A DNA stretch of 52,281 bases from Verrucomicrobiota bacterium (GTDB taxonomy: Bacteria; Verrucomicrobiota; Verrucomicrobiia; JAWXBN01), in contig JAWXBN010000024.1 in NCBI GenBank assembly GCA_034440155.1, forward strand, positions 1 to 52,281, written 5' to 3'. The notes beneath the pieces are model-generated. The model was not told the DNA's origin. It saw only the letters and a program-made list of their open reading frames with translations, and made no database searches. This document shows, in pieces, positions 1 through 8,951 of this stretch; position 1 is the first letter of the stretch; the number at the start of each line of letters is the position of its first letter. The translations under genes and the position numbers were made by a program.

Positions 1-56
1 TGCTGCCTTCTACCGAGAAACCTGATTGTGATATTCCTGCGGGATCCCGTGGCCAC

Positions 57-76
57 GGTCGAGAGGAATCTCGACC
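57..76. repeat. Intergenic hairpin with GGAA loop
   Basis: A perfect 8-bp inverted repeat, GGTCGAGA and TCTCGACC, encloses the tetraloop GGAA and is followed by CTCC. An element of the same design but with a different stem lies at 45121-45140, so this looks like a structured dispersed element rather than a one-off. There is no T-run after it, so it is not itself a simple terminator. Whether it is an RNA structure or a DNA repeat cannot be told from sequence alone. Confidence 0.55.
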
Positions 77-92
77 CTCCAAAAAGCCCCTG

Positions 93-123
93 AAAAGCGA
101 GCAAGATGCTCGCTTCTATTTTT
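93..123 (+). terminator. Rho-independent terminator of a gene upstream of the window
   Basis: A perfect 7-bp stem GCGAGCA/TGCTCGC (97-103 and 107-113) with loop AGA is preceded by four A and followed by TTCTATTTTT. This is the classical intrinsic terminator layout on the + strand. It would end transcription of whatever gene lies left of the window. The gene's coding end is not visible with confidence: only a few codons are present in any frame. Confidence 0.65.
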
Positions 124-177
124 CCCCCTGCCCTTTTAATCTTTTCCTTCACTGGATTTTCTGAGAGATTTCACCTC

Positions 178-585
178 ATGGCAAATTATTGGCTCGTCAA
201 ACAAGAGCCCACTGCTTACGCGTGGGAGGAATTCCTCAGGGATGAAAAAACGGATTGGACGGGCGTCCGGAATTTTCAAGCCCGTAATAATCTCAGGGCC
301 ATGAAAAAAGGTGATCAAGTCCTCTACTATCACAGTAATGTCGGCAAGGAAATCGTCGGGATCGCGACCGTTTCTAAAGAATCTTTCCCGGACCCCACAG
401 CCACCGAGGGCGACTGGATCTGTGTCGAACTCAAGCCCGTCACCGCACTCAAAAACCCTGTCTGCCTTGAAACAATGAAATCCGACAAAATCCTCAAAGA
501 TACCTCCCTCATTAAACAATCCCGCCTCTCTGTCATGCCCTTCACCAAAGAACAATTTGCCCGGGTCCTTGAACTGGGAAAATAA
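178..585 (+). CDS. EVE domain protein (thymocyte nuclear protein 1 family)
   Basis: A 135-residue protein beginning MANYWLVKQEP, the signature start of the EVE domain family (PUA-like fold thought to bind modified bases in DNA or RNA). Downstream family features are visible: WTGVRNFQARNNLRAMKKGD near residues 27-46, YYHSN and GIATV. The whole chain is one EVE domain of usual length. The frame is open back to an ATG at 106, but that start falls inside the terminator hairpin and would add an unrelated hydrophobic stretch, so ATG 178 is preferred. It runs convergently into the carotenoid-desaturase-like gene with 10 bp between stops. The molecular function of the family is only partly known, so a modified-base reader role is inference. 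Confidence 0.85.
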   Translation: MANYWLVKQEPTAYAWEEFLRDEKTDWTGVRNFQARNNLRAMKKGDQVLYYHSNVGKEIVGIATVSKESFPDPTATEGDWICVELKPVTALKNPVCLETMKSDKILKDTSLIKQSRLSVMPFTKEQFARVLELGK

Positions 586-595
586 TATCGGCCTG

Positions 596-2041
596 TTACT
601 TTTTCAGGATCATGTCGCAAGCCATTTTGGCGCTGAGGAGAACGAGGGGGATACCACCCCCGGGATGGGTGGTGCCACCGACAAAATAGAGGTTATCCTG
701 GACTGAAGAACGGATCGATGGCCGGAAGAGGGCACTCATCGGATTATTCGAGGCGTGCCCGTAAAGGGACCCGCCAGACGCATTATCCCGCGACCGAAAA
801 TCATAAGAGGTAAAAACGGTTTTACTGACAATTGTTTGCCCCAAATCCTCCAGCCCCATTTTTTCCAATCGCCGGATCACCATTTGAGGATAGAGATTCT
901 CCAGATAGTTTTTGTCATTAATCATTTTGGTAATGGGGGAATTGATCAGGACAAAATAATTATCACAACCCGGGGGGGCATTTTGCTCATTGGTCCGGCT
1001 CGTAGCTGAAATATAAATGGTCATGTCCTCGGGTAATTTAAACCTTTTGAAGATATGCCGAAATTCCCTCTCATAATCGTCGGAAAAGAAAATGTTATGG
1101 TGCGAAATTTGCGGATACCGGCGGTTCACTCCCAGAAAAAGGATATAACCCGAACAGCTCAATTCCTTGTCATTCATCTTTTCAACCGCTTTCCGGGCTT
1201 TCTCCGTATTGAGTAACTTGTCATGGGCATAGATGACATCGGCATTACAAATGATCGTATCCGCCGATTCAATGAGTGTTTTTCCGCCGGATTGATATTT
1301 TACCCCGGAAGGACTTATCCCGATCACGGGGCACTCCGTCCTGATCTCCACGCCGAACTCCCCCGCAAGTCGCTCCAAGACACGCGAGAGCTGGACAATA
1401 CCCCCTTCCGGATACCAAGCCCCAAATTTATCCTCCACGTAGGGGATAATATTAAATGTCGCCGGGGCACGGTAGGGATCCGATCCGTTATAGGTGGCGA
1501 ACCGGTCAAAAAGCTGGCGAAGGTGGGGATCATGGAAATATTTCCTGACCACTTGATCGACACTTTTCAGGGTCATGACTTTCGGCAAGTGGGGAAGTAA
1601 AAGCAAATTGCGCGGGTTCAAAAACGCTTTATAGAATTGTGACGGCGGGTGGCGGAGGAATGCCTCACCGGAAAGTTTATATATCTTTTCCGCATAATCC
1701 ATAAAACGCAGAACATCCGGCCTCTGGAAAAAACTTTTATCTTCATCGATCACCGTACCATCCGACCAGAAATACCGGCAAACAGGATCAATCCGGTGGA
1801 GAGTCAAAGACTCATCCAAGTCATGACCCACATCGTCAAAAAGCTCACGGAGCACTCCGGGCATCGTGAGCAGTGACGGGCCTGAGTCCCAAGTGAATCC
1901 ATCCTTGCAAAAAACGCCCGCTTTCCCTCCGAGGGTGGCATTTTTCTCGAGGAGGGTCACTTTCATCCCAGCATGGGCAAGGCGAATGGCACTGGCCAAT
2001 CCCCCCAACCCACCCCCAATAATGACACATTTCCCCGACAT
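596..2041 (-). CDS. CrtI-type carotenoid/phytoene desaturase family FAD oxidoreductase
   Basis: A 481-residue FAD-dependent amine-oxidase-fold protein. The N-terminus carries the dinucleotide-binding motif GGGLGGLASAIRLAHAGM followed by EKNATLGGKAG. The C-terminus carries VGGTTHPGGGIPLVLLSAKM, the hallmark FAD-binding end of CrtI/CrtN-type desaturases. Length matches the family. ATG 2041 is chosen because MSGKCVIIGGG starts right at the Rossmann strand; the frame extends 17 codons further to 2092 without family-like sequence. The substrate (phytoene, diapophytoene, squalene or a later carotenoid intermediate) cannot be assigned: no phytoene synthase or other carotenoid gene is in the window. 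It is divergent from the hydrolase at 2125, sharing an 83-bp promoter region. It carries one GCAAWTTGC copy (1603). Confidence 0.85.
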   Translation of the reverse strand: MSGKCVIIGGGLGGLASAIRLAHAGMKVTLLEKNATLGGKAGVFCKDGFTWDSGPSLLTMPGVLRELFDDVGHDLDESLTLHRIDPVCRYFWSDGTVIDEDKSFFQRPDVLRFMDYAEKIYKLSGEAFLRHPPSQFYKAFLNPRNLLLLPHLPKVMTLKSVDQVVRKYFHDPHLRQLFDRFATYNGSDPYRAPATFNIIPYVEDKFGAWYPEGGIVQLSRVLERLAGEFGVEIRTECPVIGISPSGVKYQSGGKTLIESADTIICNADVIYAHDKLLNTEKARKAVEKMNDKELSCSGYILFLGVNRRYPQISHHNIFFSDDYEREFRHIFKRFKLPEDMTIYISATSRTNEQNAPPGCDNYFVLINSPITKMINDKNYLENLYPQMVIRRLEKMGLEDLGQTIVSKTVFTSYDFRSRDNASGGSLYGHASNNPMSALFRPSIRSSVQDNLYFVGGTTHPGGGIPLVLLSAKMACDMILKK

Positions 2042-2124
2042 AATCCCTATCTTTGCACACTTTTTGCGTAATTTGCATAATTCTTTTGTCAATTTAATGT
2101 GACACGGCTAGAGCTAGTGGATAA

Positions 2125-3123
2125 ATGATTTCCCAAATCCATAGGGTACTCGGCTTGACCGTGGACTACGCCGCTTTCCGGAGCTTGAATTTCTGGCATT
2201 GGCGGCATCATGTAAATGCCTCCACCCAAGAAGATGTCTTGCGTTACGGTGACCAATGGCTGGCTGTACCGGCTAGCGAATATTATTCACTCCCCGAAAA
2301 TAGTACCATACCCCTATCCTCCGTAAAAATCGATCCCGGCAAAGCCCAGCGGATCAATTTCCAGAGCCCGCACCCTTGCGATTATGAAGAGAATAACCGG
2401 GTCGGCCTCGATATTTTCTTGTGCCGTCCATGGTCAGAGGCTCCTGTGATGATTTTTATGCATGGATTCATGTCCGCCAGCGATACCGGTTACCATATCT
2501 GGTGTAAACTCATGAATAAACGTGGGATCAATGCCATTTTCCTCCACCTGCCCTACCATTATTCACGCAGGCCAAAGAACTTCGTCAGCGGGGAACTAGC
2601 CATCAGCGCCGACCTCACCCGGCTGGCCGAGGGTATCCGCCAATCCGTCAAGGAATTGCGCCTACTTATTTCGGACCTCAAAACTCTGGGCACTCCCAAA
2701 ATCGGGCTTTTCGGTATGAGTTACGGCGGTTGGATCGGGGCCCTCACCACCCGCGTGGATACAAATGTCAACCTCCTGACCATGGTGGAGCCGATCGTTG
2801 ATATTTCCCATGTCATGTGGGAGTCCCTCGCCGCCCGCACGATGAGGCGCCAACTCCAAAAAAAGGGGGTCGGAGAGGAATCCCTTTCCCGTCTTTTCAG
2901 CCTCGTCTGCCCTTTTGAAGGACAAGCAAATTGCCCGGGTGAGAATATCCTGATGCTGGCGGGGAGTTATGACCAGATCGCCCCCCCCCACCACGTCAAA
3001 AGGTTGGCGCAATACTGGGGTGCCCATTACCGGGAATATGCCCAGGCCCATTGTGGTTATAAACTCCAGTACCGCGGCTGGGAGGATATGCAGGAGCTTT
3101 TGCTCCCCCGTTTTATTCTTTAG
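2125..3123 (+). CDS. Alpha/beta hydrolase, ABHD18-like
   Basis: A 332-residue alpha/beta-hydrolase-fold protein without a signal peptide. The oxyanion-side motif FMHGFMSASD is near residues 111-120. The nucleophile elbow GMSYGG places the catalytic serine at about residue 199. A candidate acid lies in LAGSYDQIAPP and a candidate histidine in AHCGY near the C-terminus, so a full Ser-Asp-His triad is present. The segment HYSRRPKNF and the long N-terminal region resemble the ABHD18 group, whose substrates are unknown. It is divergent from the desaturase-like gene and ends 54 bp before the ABC exporter start. Esterase or lipase activity is inferred from fold only. Confidence 0.75.
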   Translation: MISQIHRVLGLTVDYAAFRSLNFWHWRHHVNASTQEDVLRYGDQWLAVPASEYYSLPENSTIPLSSVKIDPGKAQRINFQSPHPCDYEENNRVGLDIFLCRPWSEAPVMIFMHGFMSASDTGYHIWCKLMNKRGINAIFLHLPYHYSRRPKNFVSGELAISADLTRLAEGIRQSVKELRLLISDLKTLGTPKIGLFGMSYGGWIGALTTRVDTNVNLLTMVEPIVDISHVMWESLAARTMRRQLQKKGVGEESLSRLFSLVCPFEGQANCPGENILMLAGSYDQIAPPHHVKRLAQYWGAHYREYAQAHCGYKLQYRGWEDMQELLLPRFIL

Positions 3124-3177
3124 TATCGTAAAAAGAGTATTCACACCCCTTTGGGATTGCCTTACAAAGAATCCTGC

Positions 3178-5034
3178 ATGCACCCGGATCAATCACCTAA
3201 ACCAGCCGTTGATTATTCGACAGCGGCCTTGGCCAAAAGGTTATGGTGTTTGATCGGGGATTATAAAGCAGACTGTGCCAAAATACTTTTCGTCCAGCTT
3301 GCCGTCATTATTCTTACCGTTATTGCCCTCGTCCTGACGGGGACAGCGATTGACTACATCCAATCCTGTGTTTCCACCGACGGATCAAAATTCAAGAAAC
3401 CCTTTTATTTCCCTTGGCTGCCGGGGGATTCCCCAATGTCCCCTATTCTCGGACTCTCCTGCCTCATCCTGTTTTTCTCCCTCATCCGCACCGGGCTCAA
3501 TTACAAAGGATTCATGATGCTAGCGGTCACGACGGAAAAGGATATCGTGGTTTCCTTGCGTGCAAAGGTCTATGACAAAATGCAACGCTTGAGTTTCCGT
3601 TTCTTTGACTCGAATGCAAGCGGCAGCCTGATTAACCGTGTCACAGGAGACTCTCGGGGGGTGGCCATGTTTTTTAACGCGGTCCTGATCCCGACGGTTA
3701 TTCTCGTGCTTTCCGTGGCGGTTTACCTGACCTATATGTTTAAATTAAGCATATCACTGACCCTTATCTCGTTATCGACGACCCCTGTACTCTGGTGGTT
3801 GACCACACGGTTCTCTAAAATTGTCCAACCTGAATATACGAAAAACCGTGATATGATGGATACCCTTATCCTGACACTCTCCGAGAGTGTGCGAGGCGCC
3901 CAAGTCATCAAGGGCTTCAGCCGGCAAAAAGACCAAATCCATAAATTCGGCAGGATCAATGATCAAGTGAGCAATCATCAAAATTTCATTTTTGAAAAAA
4001 TCAGTCGCTTTACCCCCATCGTTGATTTCGTGACTCAGATGAATATTATCATCGTTCTTTCCTACGGGGGGTACCAAGTCATCAAAGGTCAGTTACCCCT
4101 GGGGGCCGGTCTCATCGTATTTGCAGGGCTCCTCCAACAACTCTCGAATCAAGTATCGAATATTGCTAACCTCGCCAATACCGCTCAGCAAAGTTTTATC
4201 TGCGCAAAAAGGGTTTTTGAGGTCCTGGACAAACCCTTGGAGATTGAATCCAAACCCGACGCGATGAAACTGGGCGACGCCCGTGGGGAACTCGAGTTCC
4301 AAAATGTATCCTTTAGCTACGATCAGGACGATCCCAAACTCTCCGGCATTTCCTTTCTCGCCCGTCCCGGAGAGCAAATTGCTTTTATCGGGGCCACGGG
4401 GTCAGGTAAAAGCACGCTCTTAAGCCTCATCCCCCGGTTCTACGACCCCACAAAAGGCCGGGTACTCCTCGACAACCATGACCTACGCGAGATCAACCTT
4501 TCGGATTTAAGACGCCAAGTGGGTTTGGTTTTTCAGGAGAATTTCCTCTTCAGTAATACAATCGCAGCCAATATTGCCTTTGGACATCCGGATGCCTCTT
4601 TCGAGCAAATCCAAAGGGCCGCGCAAATTGCTTCGGCGGATGAATTCATCCGTTCACAACCAGACGGGTACAATACCATTATCGGTGAGGACGGAGTGAA
4701 TTTATCAGGTGGCCAAAGACAAAGGATCTCCATCGCCCGGGCCATCCTACTCGAACCCAAGCTCCTGCTCTTGGACGATCCCACCGCCTCGGTCGATGCG
4801 GAAACCGAGCGAGATATTTTTGAATCCCTTGACTCCGCCGCCGCCGGAAGGACAACCATCCTGATCTCGAACCGGATCAGTGCCATCCGGAAAGCCCACC
4901 GGATTTTCGTCCTCGACCGGGGACAAATCGTACAGCAAGGAACCCATGAAGAATTAATCTCGAGGGAAGGCCTGTATCGCACCTTTGCCAATATCCAATA
5001 TGGGGCAGCCCATCCGGAGGTGACACCCCCGTGA
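3178..5034 (+). CDS. ABC exporter half-transporter, degenerate-site subunit (MsbA/LmrA type)
   Basis: A 618-residue half-transporter with an N-terminal six-helix export domain and a C-terminal ATPase. Walker A is GATGSGKS and the signature is canonical LSGGQRQR. Walker B reads LLLLDDPTAS, with Asp (codon 4777-4779) where the catalytic Glu normally sits, and the H-loop reads ISNRISA, with Asn (4870-4872) in place of His. These are the usual marks of the degenerate half of a heterodimeric exporter. ATG 3178 is chosen over an in-frame TTG at 3151. The stop overlaps the partner's GTG start as GTGA (5031-5034), so translation is probably coupled. Substrate unknown; lipids or drugs are typical. Confidence 0.88.
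   Translation: MHPDQSPKPAVDYSTAALAKRLWCLIGDYKADCAKILFVQLAVIILTVIALVLTGTAIDYIQSCVSTDGSKFKKPFYFPWLPGDSPMSPILGLSCLILFFSLIRTGLNYKGFMMLAVTTEKDIVVSLRAKVYDKMQRLSFRFFDSNASGSLINRVTGDSRGVAMFFNAVLIPTVILVLSVAVYLTYMFKLSISLTLISLSTTPVLWWLTTRFSKIVQPEYTKNRDMMDTLILTLSESVRGAQVIKGFSRQKDQIHKFGRINDQVSNHQNFIFEKISRFTPIVDFVTQMNIIIVLSYGGYQVIKGQLPLGAGLIVFAGLLQQLSNQVSNIANLANTAQQSFICAKRVFEVLDKPLEIESKPDAMKLGDARGELEFQNVSFSYDQDDPKLSGISFLARPGEQIAFIGATGSGKSTLLSLIPRFYDPTKGRVLLDNHDLREINLSDLRRQVGLVFQENFLFSNTIAANIAFGHPDASFEQIQRAAQIASADEFIRSQPDGYNTIIGEDGVNLSGGQRQRISIARAILLEPKLLLLDDPTASVDAETERDIFESLDSAAAGRTTILISNRISAIRKAHRIFVLDRGQIVQQGTHEELISREGLYRTFANIQYGAAHPEVTPP
5016..5023 (+). promoter_or_regulatory. Ribosome binding site deciding the GTG start at 5031
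   Basis: GGAGGTGA lies 7 nt before the GTG at 5031, inside the end of the preceding ABC gene. It supports the GTG as the real start of the second exporter subunit. Confidence 0.7.
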
Positions 5035-6848
5035 AAAAAGAACCGACAGAAAAGGATCTCTTGGTTAAACGGGCTAAAGTCTCCGATGATATCGAGGAGC
5101 AGCAACAGTCCGTTGCCTTTAGCTGGGATCTGGTCAAACGCCTTTTTAACCTCAGCCGCAACCACAGCAAATTGCGCAACCGCCTGCTGGTGACCGTAGC
5201 CCTGCGTGCGATCCAGCTCCCTCTTTTGACCTGGATGATCGGTGTGATTATCGACGGTCCTATCCGTCACGGGGATTTTCAAAAAACTCTGTTCTATTGC
5301 TCGGGCATGTTCCTCCTGGTCATCTTTACCGAGGCGGTATTTTATTTCAGGGTAAAATACGCGCTTATCCTCGGTGAGAATGTCGTGAATGACTTACGGC
5401 GAGATTTTTTCAGCAAACTCCAGCAGATGCCGATGAGTTATTATCATACCACACGGCTTGGCCGGATTATCAGCCGTGTCACCTCCGATATTGAGTCGTT
5501 ACGAGTCGGTATCCAACAGGTTTTTTTCGTTTCAATGGTCCAAGCCGGTCAAATGATCTTCTCGGCCATTTTCATGATTTATTATGATTTCATCCTTTTC
5601 TGCATCGTTTTATGTATGGCCCCCGTGATTTATTTCCTGAATAAAAAATTCCGGGATCATGTCACCTACGCTACCCGTATTTCCTTAGAGAGCTGGAGCC
5701 GTGTCACGGCTACTATCGCCGAATCTGTCAGTGGCATCCGAGTGACGCAAGGTTACTCCCGGCAGGACCGTAACGCCTCCCTATTCCGACACCAAATCAA
5801 TGACCATGGTGCACTCAATGTCGAGGTCGCACGCGCCCAAGCCATTTTCCAGCCACTCTTGGAGTTCAATAGCCAATTCTTCATTGTGGCCCTAATCTTG
5901 GTAGGAGGTTATCAAGTCCTCACACCCGGAGCCTCCACTAATATCGGGGATATCATCCAGTTCTTTTTCCTGACGAATCTCTTTTTTGCCCCCATCCAAG
6001 TGCTCGGGACCCAATACGCCACACTGATGCAAGCTCTGGCGGGGGCTGAACGAATCTTTAAAGTCCTCGACTCTCAGCCTGAATGGACCGATAACCCCAC
6101 GGCCATTGATCTTCCTGATATCAATGGTCATGTGGAGTTCAGGAATGTCACTTTTAGTTATCAAAAGGGACGCCCCGTCCTCCATGAGGTGGGTTTTGTC
6201 GCTGGACCCGGCCAATCAATCGCCCTCGTCGGCCATACGGGCAGCGGGAAATCATCCATGATCAATTTGCTCTCAAAATTCTACCTACCCGACTCCGGGG
6301 ATATCTTCATTAGCGGAAGGAATATGAGGGACATTTCCTCTGCGTCCTTGCACCGGAGAATGGGCATCGTGCAGCAACAAAACTTCCTTTTTACCGGAAC
6401 CGTCATGGATAATATCCGTTTTTCAAAACCTACCGCCACAAATCTAGAAGTCATCGAGTCCGCCCGGAGCCTGGACTGTCTGGATATGATTAATTCCCTC
6501 CAAGACGGGTTCGACACCCAAGTCGGAGAAAAGGGGGCAAGCTTGTCCCTCGGTCAGAGACAGATGATTTGTTTCGTCCGGGCATTCCTGGCTGATCCCC
6601 GGATTCTCGTCCTCGATGAGGCCACCAGCTCACTCGATGTCCTCACAGAAAAACGCATCCAGCACGCCATCAGCAAATTGCTCAAAGGCCGGACGAGCTT
6701 CATCGTCGCTCACCGCCTCAGTACGATACGCCATGTTGACCTCGTGCTGGTCCTAGACCATGGCCGTATCGTGGAGCGGGGCACGCACGATTCCCTGCTG
6801 GCCCTTCGTGGGTATTACGCATCACTCCATGCGCAATTTGTTCATTAA
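5031..6848 (+). CDS. ABC exporter half-transporter, catalytic-site subunit (partner of preceding gene)
   Basis: A 605-residue half-transporter with the same architecture: a transmembrane domain at about residues 45-330, then an ATPase domain. Walker A is GHTGSGKS, Walker B is ILVLDEATSSLD with the catalytic Glu, and the H-loop is IVAHRLST with the His. Its signature motif is LSLGQ (6543-6557) instead of LSGGQ. That deviation completes the degenerate site whose other half lies in the preceding protein, so the two chains fit a heterodimer with one working ATP site. The start overlaps the upstream stop by 4 nt behind a strong Shine-Dalgarno. A GCAAWTTGC copy lies near each end (5167 and 6673). 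Confidence 0.88.
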   Translation: MKKEPTEKDLLVKRAKVSDDIEEQQQSVAFSWDLVKRLFNLSRNHSKLRNRLLVTVALRAIQLPLLTWMIGVIIDGPIRHGDFQKTLFYCSGMFLLVIFTEAVFYFRVKYALILGENVVNDLRRDFFSKLQQMPMSYYHTTRLGRIISRVTSDIESLRVGIQQVFFVSMVQAGQMIFSAIFMIYYDFILFCIVLCMAPVIYFLNKKFRDHVTYATRISLESWSRVTATIAESVSGIRVTQGYSRQDRNASLFRHQINDHGALNVEVARAQAIFQPLLEFNSQFFIVALILVGGYQVLTPGASTNIGDIIQFFFLTNLFFAPIQVLGTQYATLMQALAGAERIFKVLDSQPEWTDNPTAIDLPDINGHVEFRNVTFSYQKGRPVLHEVGFVAGPGQSIALVGHTGSGKSSMINLLSKFYLPDSGDIFISGRNMRDISSASLHRRMGIVQQQNFLFTGTVMDNIRFSKPTATNLEVIESARSLDCLDMINSLQDGFDTQVGEKGASLSLGQRQMICFVRAFLADPRILVLDEATSSLDVLTEKRIQHAISKLLKGRTSFIVAHRLSTIRHVDLVLVLDHGRIVERGTHDSLLALRGYYASLHAQFVH

Positions 6849-6896
6849 TCGCCTCACTTGCACTTTATCGGAGCATTGATTATAAACACTGTCCCA

Positions 6897-7634
6897 ATGA
6901 ATCCAGACTCCCTTATTCTATTCTGTATTGCTCTTACGATTATCGCCTTCCTCTATTCATCCGTCGGACATGCAGGGGCATCAGGATACATAGCTGTAAT
7001 GGCCCTCTCAGGACTCTCTGCCCAGACAATTAAACCCCTCGCACTGGTTCTAAATATTGTCGTCGCCATCGTCACGACCTATAATTTCCTACGGCTGGGA
7101 CACTTTTCCTGGAAAATTTTCATCCCCTTGGCAATCACCTCCGTTCCCCTGGCTTTCCTCGGAGGTTACCTAAAAGTCCCCGATCATTTCCTCAAAATAC
7201 TTATTGGTTTAGTCCTTCTCTTTTCAAGTGCCCGTTTTTTCTTTTATCCGAAGGAACCTAAAATAACGATACCCCCACCTCGGGGGACTTCACTAGCCTG
7301 CGGTGGATTTCTCGGCCTTTTATCGGGATTAACCGGTACGGGTGGCGGCATTTTCCTCACCCCCCTGCTCCTGCACATGAAATGGGCAAAAATAAAAACA
7401 GCTGCGGGCATTTCCGCCCTGTTTATCCTTGTAAATTCAGCAGCAGGTTTGGCCGGGCACACTTTGAAAACCAAGGACATGCCCCCTTTTATTTTTGCCA
7501 TGATGATCTGTGTGCTCGTGGGAGGGGCAACCGGCTCGTACTTGGGGAGTAATCGTTACAAACCTGAAATCATCAAGCGTTGCCTTGCATTGGTCCTGCT
7601 GATTGCAGGATTAAAGCTCATCTTTTTCTCGTAA
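6897..7634 (+). CDS. TauE/SafE (TSUP) family membrane permease
   Basis: A 245-residue integral membrane protein with about seven to eight hydrophobic segments. It shows the two internal repeats of the TSUP family: SSVGHAGASGY near the N-terminus and GLLSGLTGTGGGIFLTPLL in the second half. The family exports or imports sulfite, sulfoacetate, thiosulfate or other organosulfur anions. The substrate here cannot be named because no sulfur-metabolism gene adjoins. ATG 6897 is preferred over an in-frame TTG at 6858. It sits 48 bp after the ABC exporter and could be co-transcribed with it. It runs convergently towards the epimerase. Confidence 0.82.
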   Translation: MNPDSLILFCIALTIIAFLYSSVGHAGASGYIAVMALSGLSAQTIKPLALVLNIVVAIVTTYNFLRLGHFSWKIFIPLAITSVPLAFLGGYLKVPDHFLKILIGLVLLFSSARFFFYPKEPKITIPPPRGTSLACGGFLGLLSGLTGTGGGIFLTPLLLHMKWAKIKTAAGISALFILVNSAAGLAGHTLKTKDMPPFIFAMMICVLVGGATGSYLGSNRYKPEIIKRCLALVLLIAGLKLIFFS

Positions 7635-7663
7635 TCCGGGGAAATGCAAACAAACAACTAGGC

Positions 7664-8734
7664 CTATTTAGCAGACCATCTTTCCCTGTTTTTTTGAAAA
7701 ATATCTTTCAGGATTGCTTCCACCGAATATCTAATTCCCCAGTTCGGGTAATGTGATTTGAATTTTTCCAACCCCGACACATACCAGATGTGGTCTCCTA
7801 TCCGGTTTTGCTCCTGGTACGTCCATTGGAGCTGACGCCCGGCGATTTTTTCACCGAGCTCGATGGCTTCAATCATGGAGCAATTTGATTCACGTCCACC
7901 CCCCATATTATAGACTTCACCGGACCGGGGGGATTTAAAGAATTCATTAAAAGCGGCAATCAGGTCGGCACTGTGGATATTGTCACGGACCTGTTTACCC
8001 TTATACCCGATGACGGTGTAGGCTTCCCCTATGGCGATACATTTCATCAAGTAAGCCAGGAATCCATGGAGCTTCGTCCCCGAATGATTCGGGCCTGTGA
8101 GACATCCGCCACGGAATGCCGCCGTTTTCATCCCGAAATACTTCCCGTATTCCTGCACCATCACATCAGCAGCCACCTTTGATGCCCCGAAAACACTGTG
8201 GATGGACTGGTCAATACTCATCCCCTCGGGAATACCATTTGCATAGGCATGTTTTGAATCGATCTCCCAGCGTTTATCGAGCTCAACAAGAGGCAGGAAG
8301 TTCGGGGTATCCCCGTAAACTTTATTCGTCGAGGTAAAGATAAAGGGAGCCTCGGGAGCAAATTGCCTTGTTGCCTCCAGGAGATTAAGGGTTCCCACAG
8401 CATTAACCCCAAAGTCTTTTTTAGGGTCGCGCGCAGCCCAATCGTGTGATGGTTGCGCGGCCGTATGGATCACCAGTGAGATTTGACCGGCAAAGCCCTT
8501 AAAAATCCGATCGATCGCTTCGGAATCCCGGATATCAGCCTCAAAATGGGTGTAATTTCTCCCCAAGGACTGCTGGAGACGCTGGACATTCCAATTCGTC
8601 GAAGCTTCCACACCGAAAAACTCCTGGCGCATATTATTATCGATCCCGACAACATGCATCCCCTGGGACGCAAAGAATTCACTCGCCTCGGAGCCGATAA
8701 GCCCCCCTGAACCGGTAATAATTGCTATAGACAT
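7664..8734 (-). CDS. NAD-dependent epimerase/dehydratase, CDP-paratose 2-epimerase-like
   Basis: A 356-residue extended short-chain dehydrogenase. The NAD-binding motif GSGGLIGSE is at residues 8-16. Further family segments are [26 protein letters not shown] and [16 protein letters not shown], resembling CDP-paratose/CDP-tyvelose 2-epimerases and related nucleotide-sugar epimerases. The usual YxxxK catalytic pair reads FGASK here: Phe replaces the catalytic Tyr while Lys is kept. From memory a group of related epimerases shares this, so it may be a subfamily trait rather than a defect. A role in lipopolysaccharide or exopolysaccharide sugars is likely, but there is no glycan cluster around it. 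A GCAAWTTGC copy lies at 8358. Confidence 0.78.
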   Translation of the reverse strand: MSIAIITGSGGLIGSEASEFFASQGMHVVGIDNNMRQEFFGVEASTNWNVQRLQQSLGRNYTHFEADIRDSEAIDRIFKGFAGQISLVIHTAAQPSHDWAARDPKKDFGVNAVGTLNLLEATRQFAPEAPFIFTSTNKVYGDTPNFLPLVELDKRWEIDSKHAYANGIPEGMSIDQSIHSVFGASKVAADVMVQEYGKYFGMKTAAFRGGCLTGPNHSGTKLHGFLAYLMKCIAIGEAYTVIGYKGKQVRDNIHSADLIAAFNEFFKSPRSGEVYNMGGGRESNCSMIEAIELGEKIAGRQLQWTYQEQNRIGDHIWYVSGLEKFKSHYPNWGIRYSVEAILKDIFQKNRERWSAK

Positions 8735-8951
8735 GGATATAAATAAAACAGATTATTGACGGAAGTTAAAACAGAATTATTGACAAAAAAATACTCAATG
8801 ATTTCCCCCTACAAGACAACTTTTTTTCCGACGCGGGAGAAATAAACGGATAATCCCCGCTACCGATACGAGCAAAAAAAGTAACCGAAAGATATCATGT
8901 GCTCAATTTAAAAATATTCTCTAATGGCCACGCCCTGTTGCACCAAATACG

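Noticed and set aside
1-93. Open frames at the left edge ending at 93 or near 168
   Set aside because: They read through a perfect hairpin and a terminator and resemble no family. Only a few codons of a possible upstream gene (stop at 23-25) may be real.
8745-8790. Near-direct repeat ACAGATTATTGAC / ACAGAATTATTGAC with a TTGACA-like box
   Set aside because: No + strand gene lies downstream (accA and the epimerase are both on the minus strand) and no matching -10 box follows, so a promoter is not supported.
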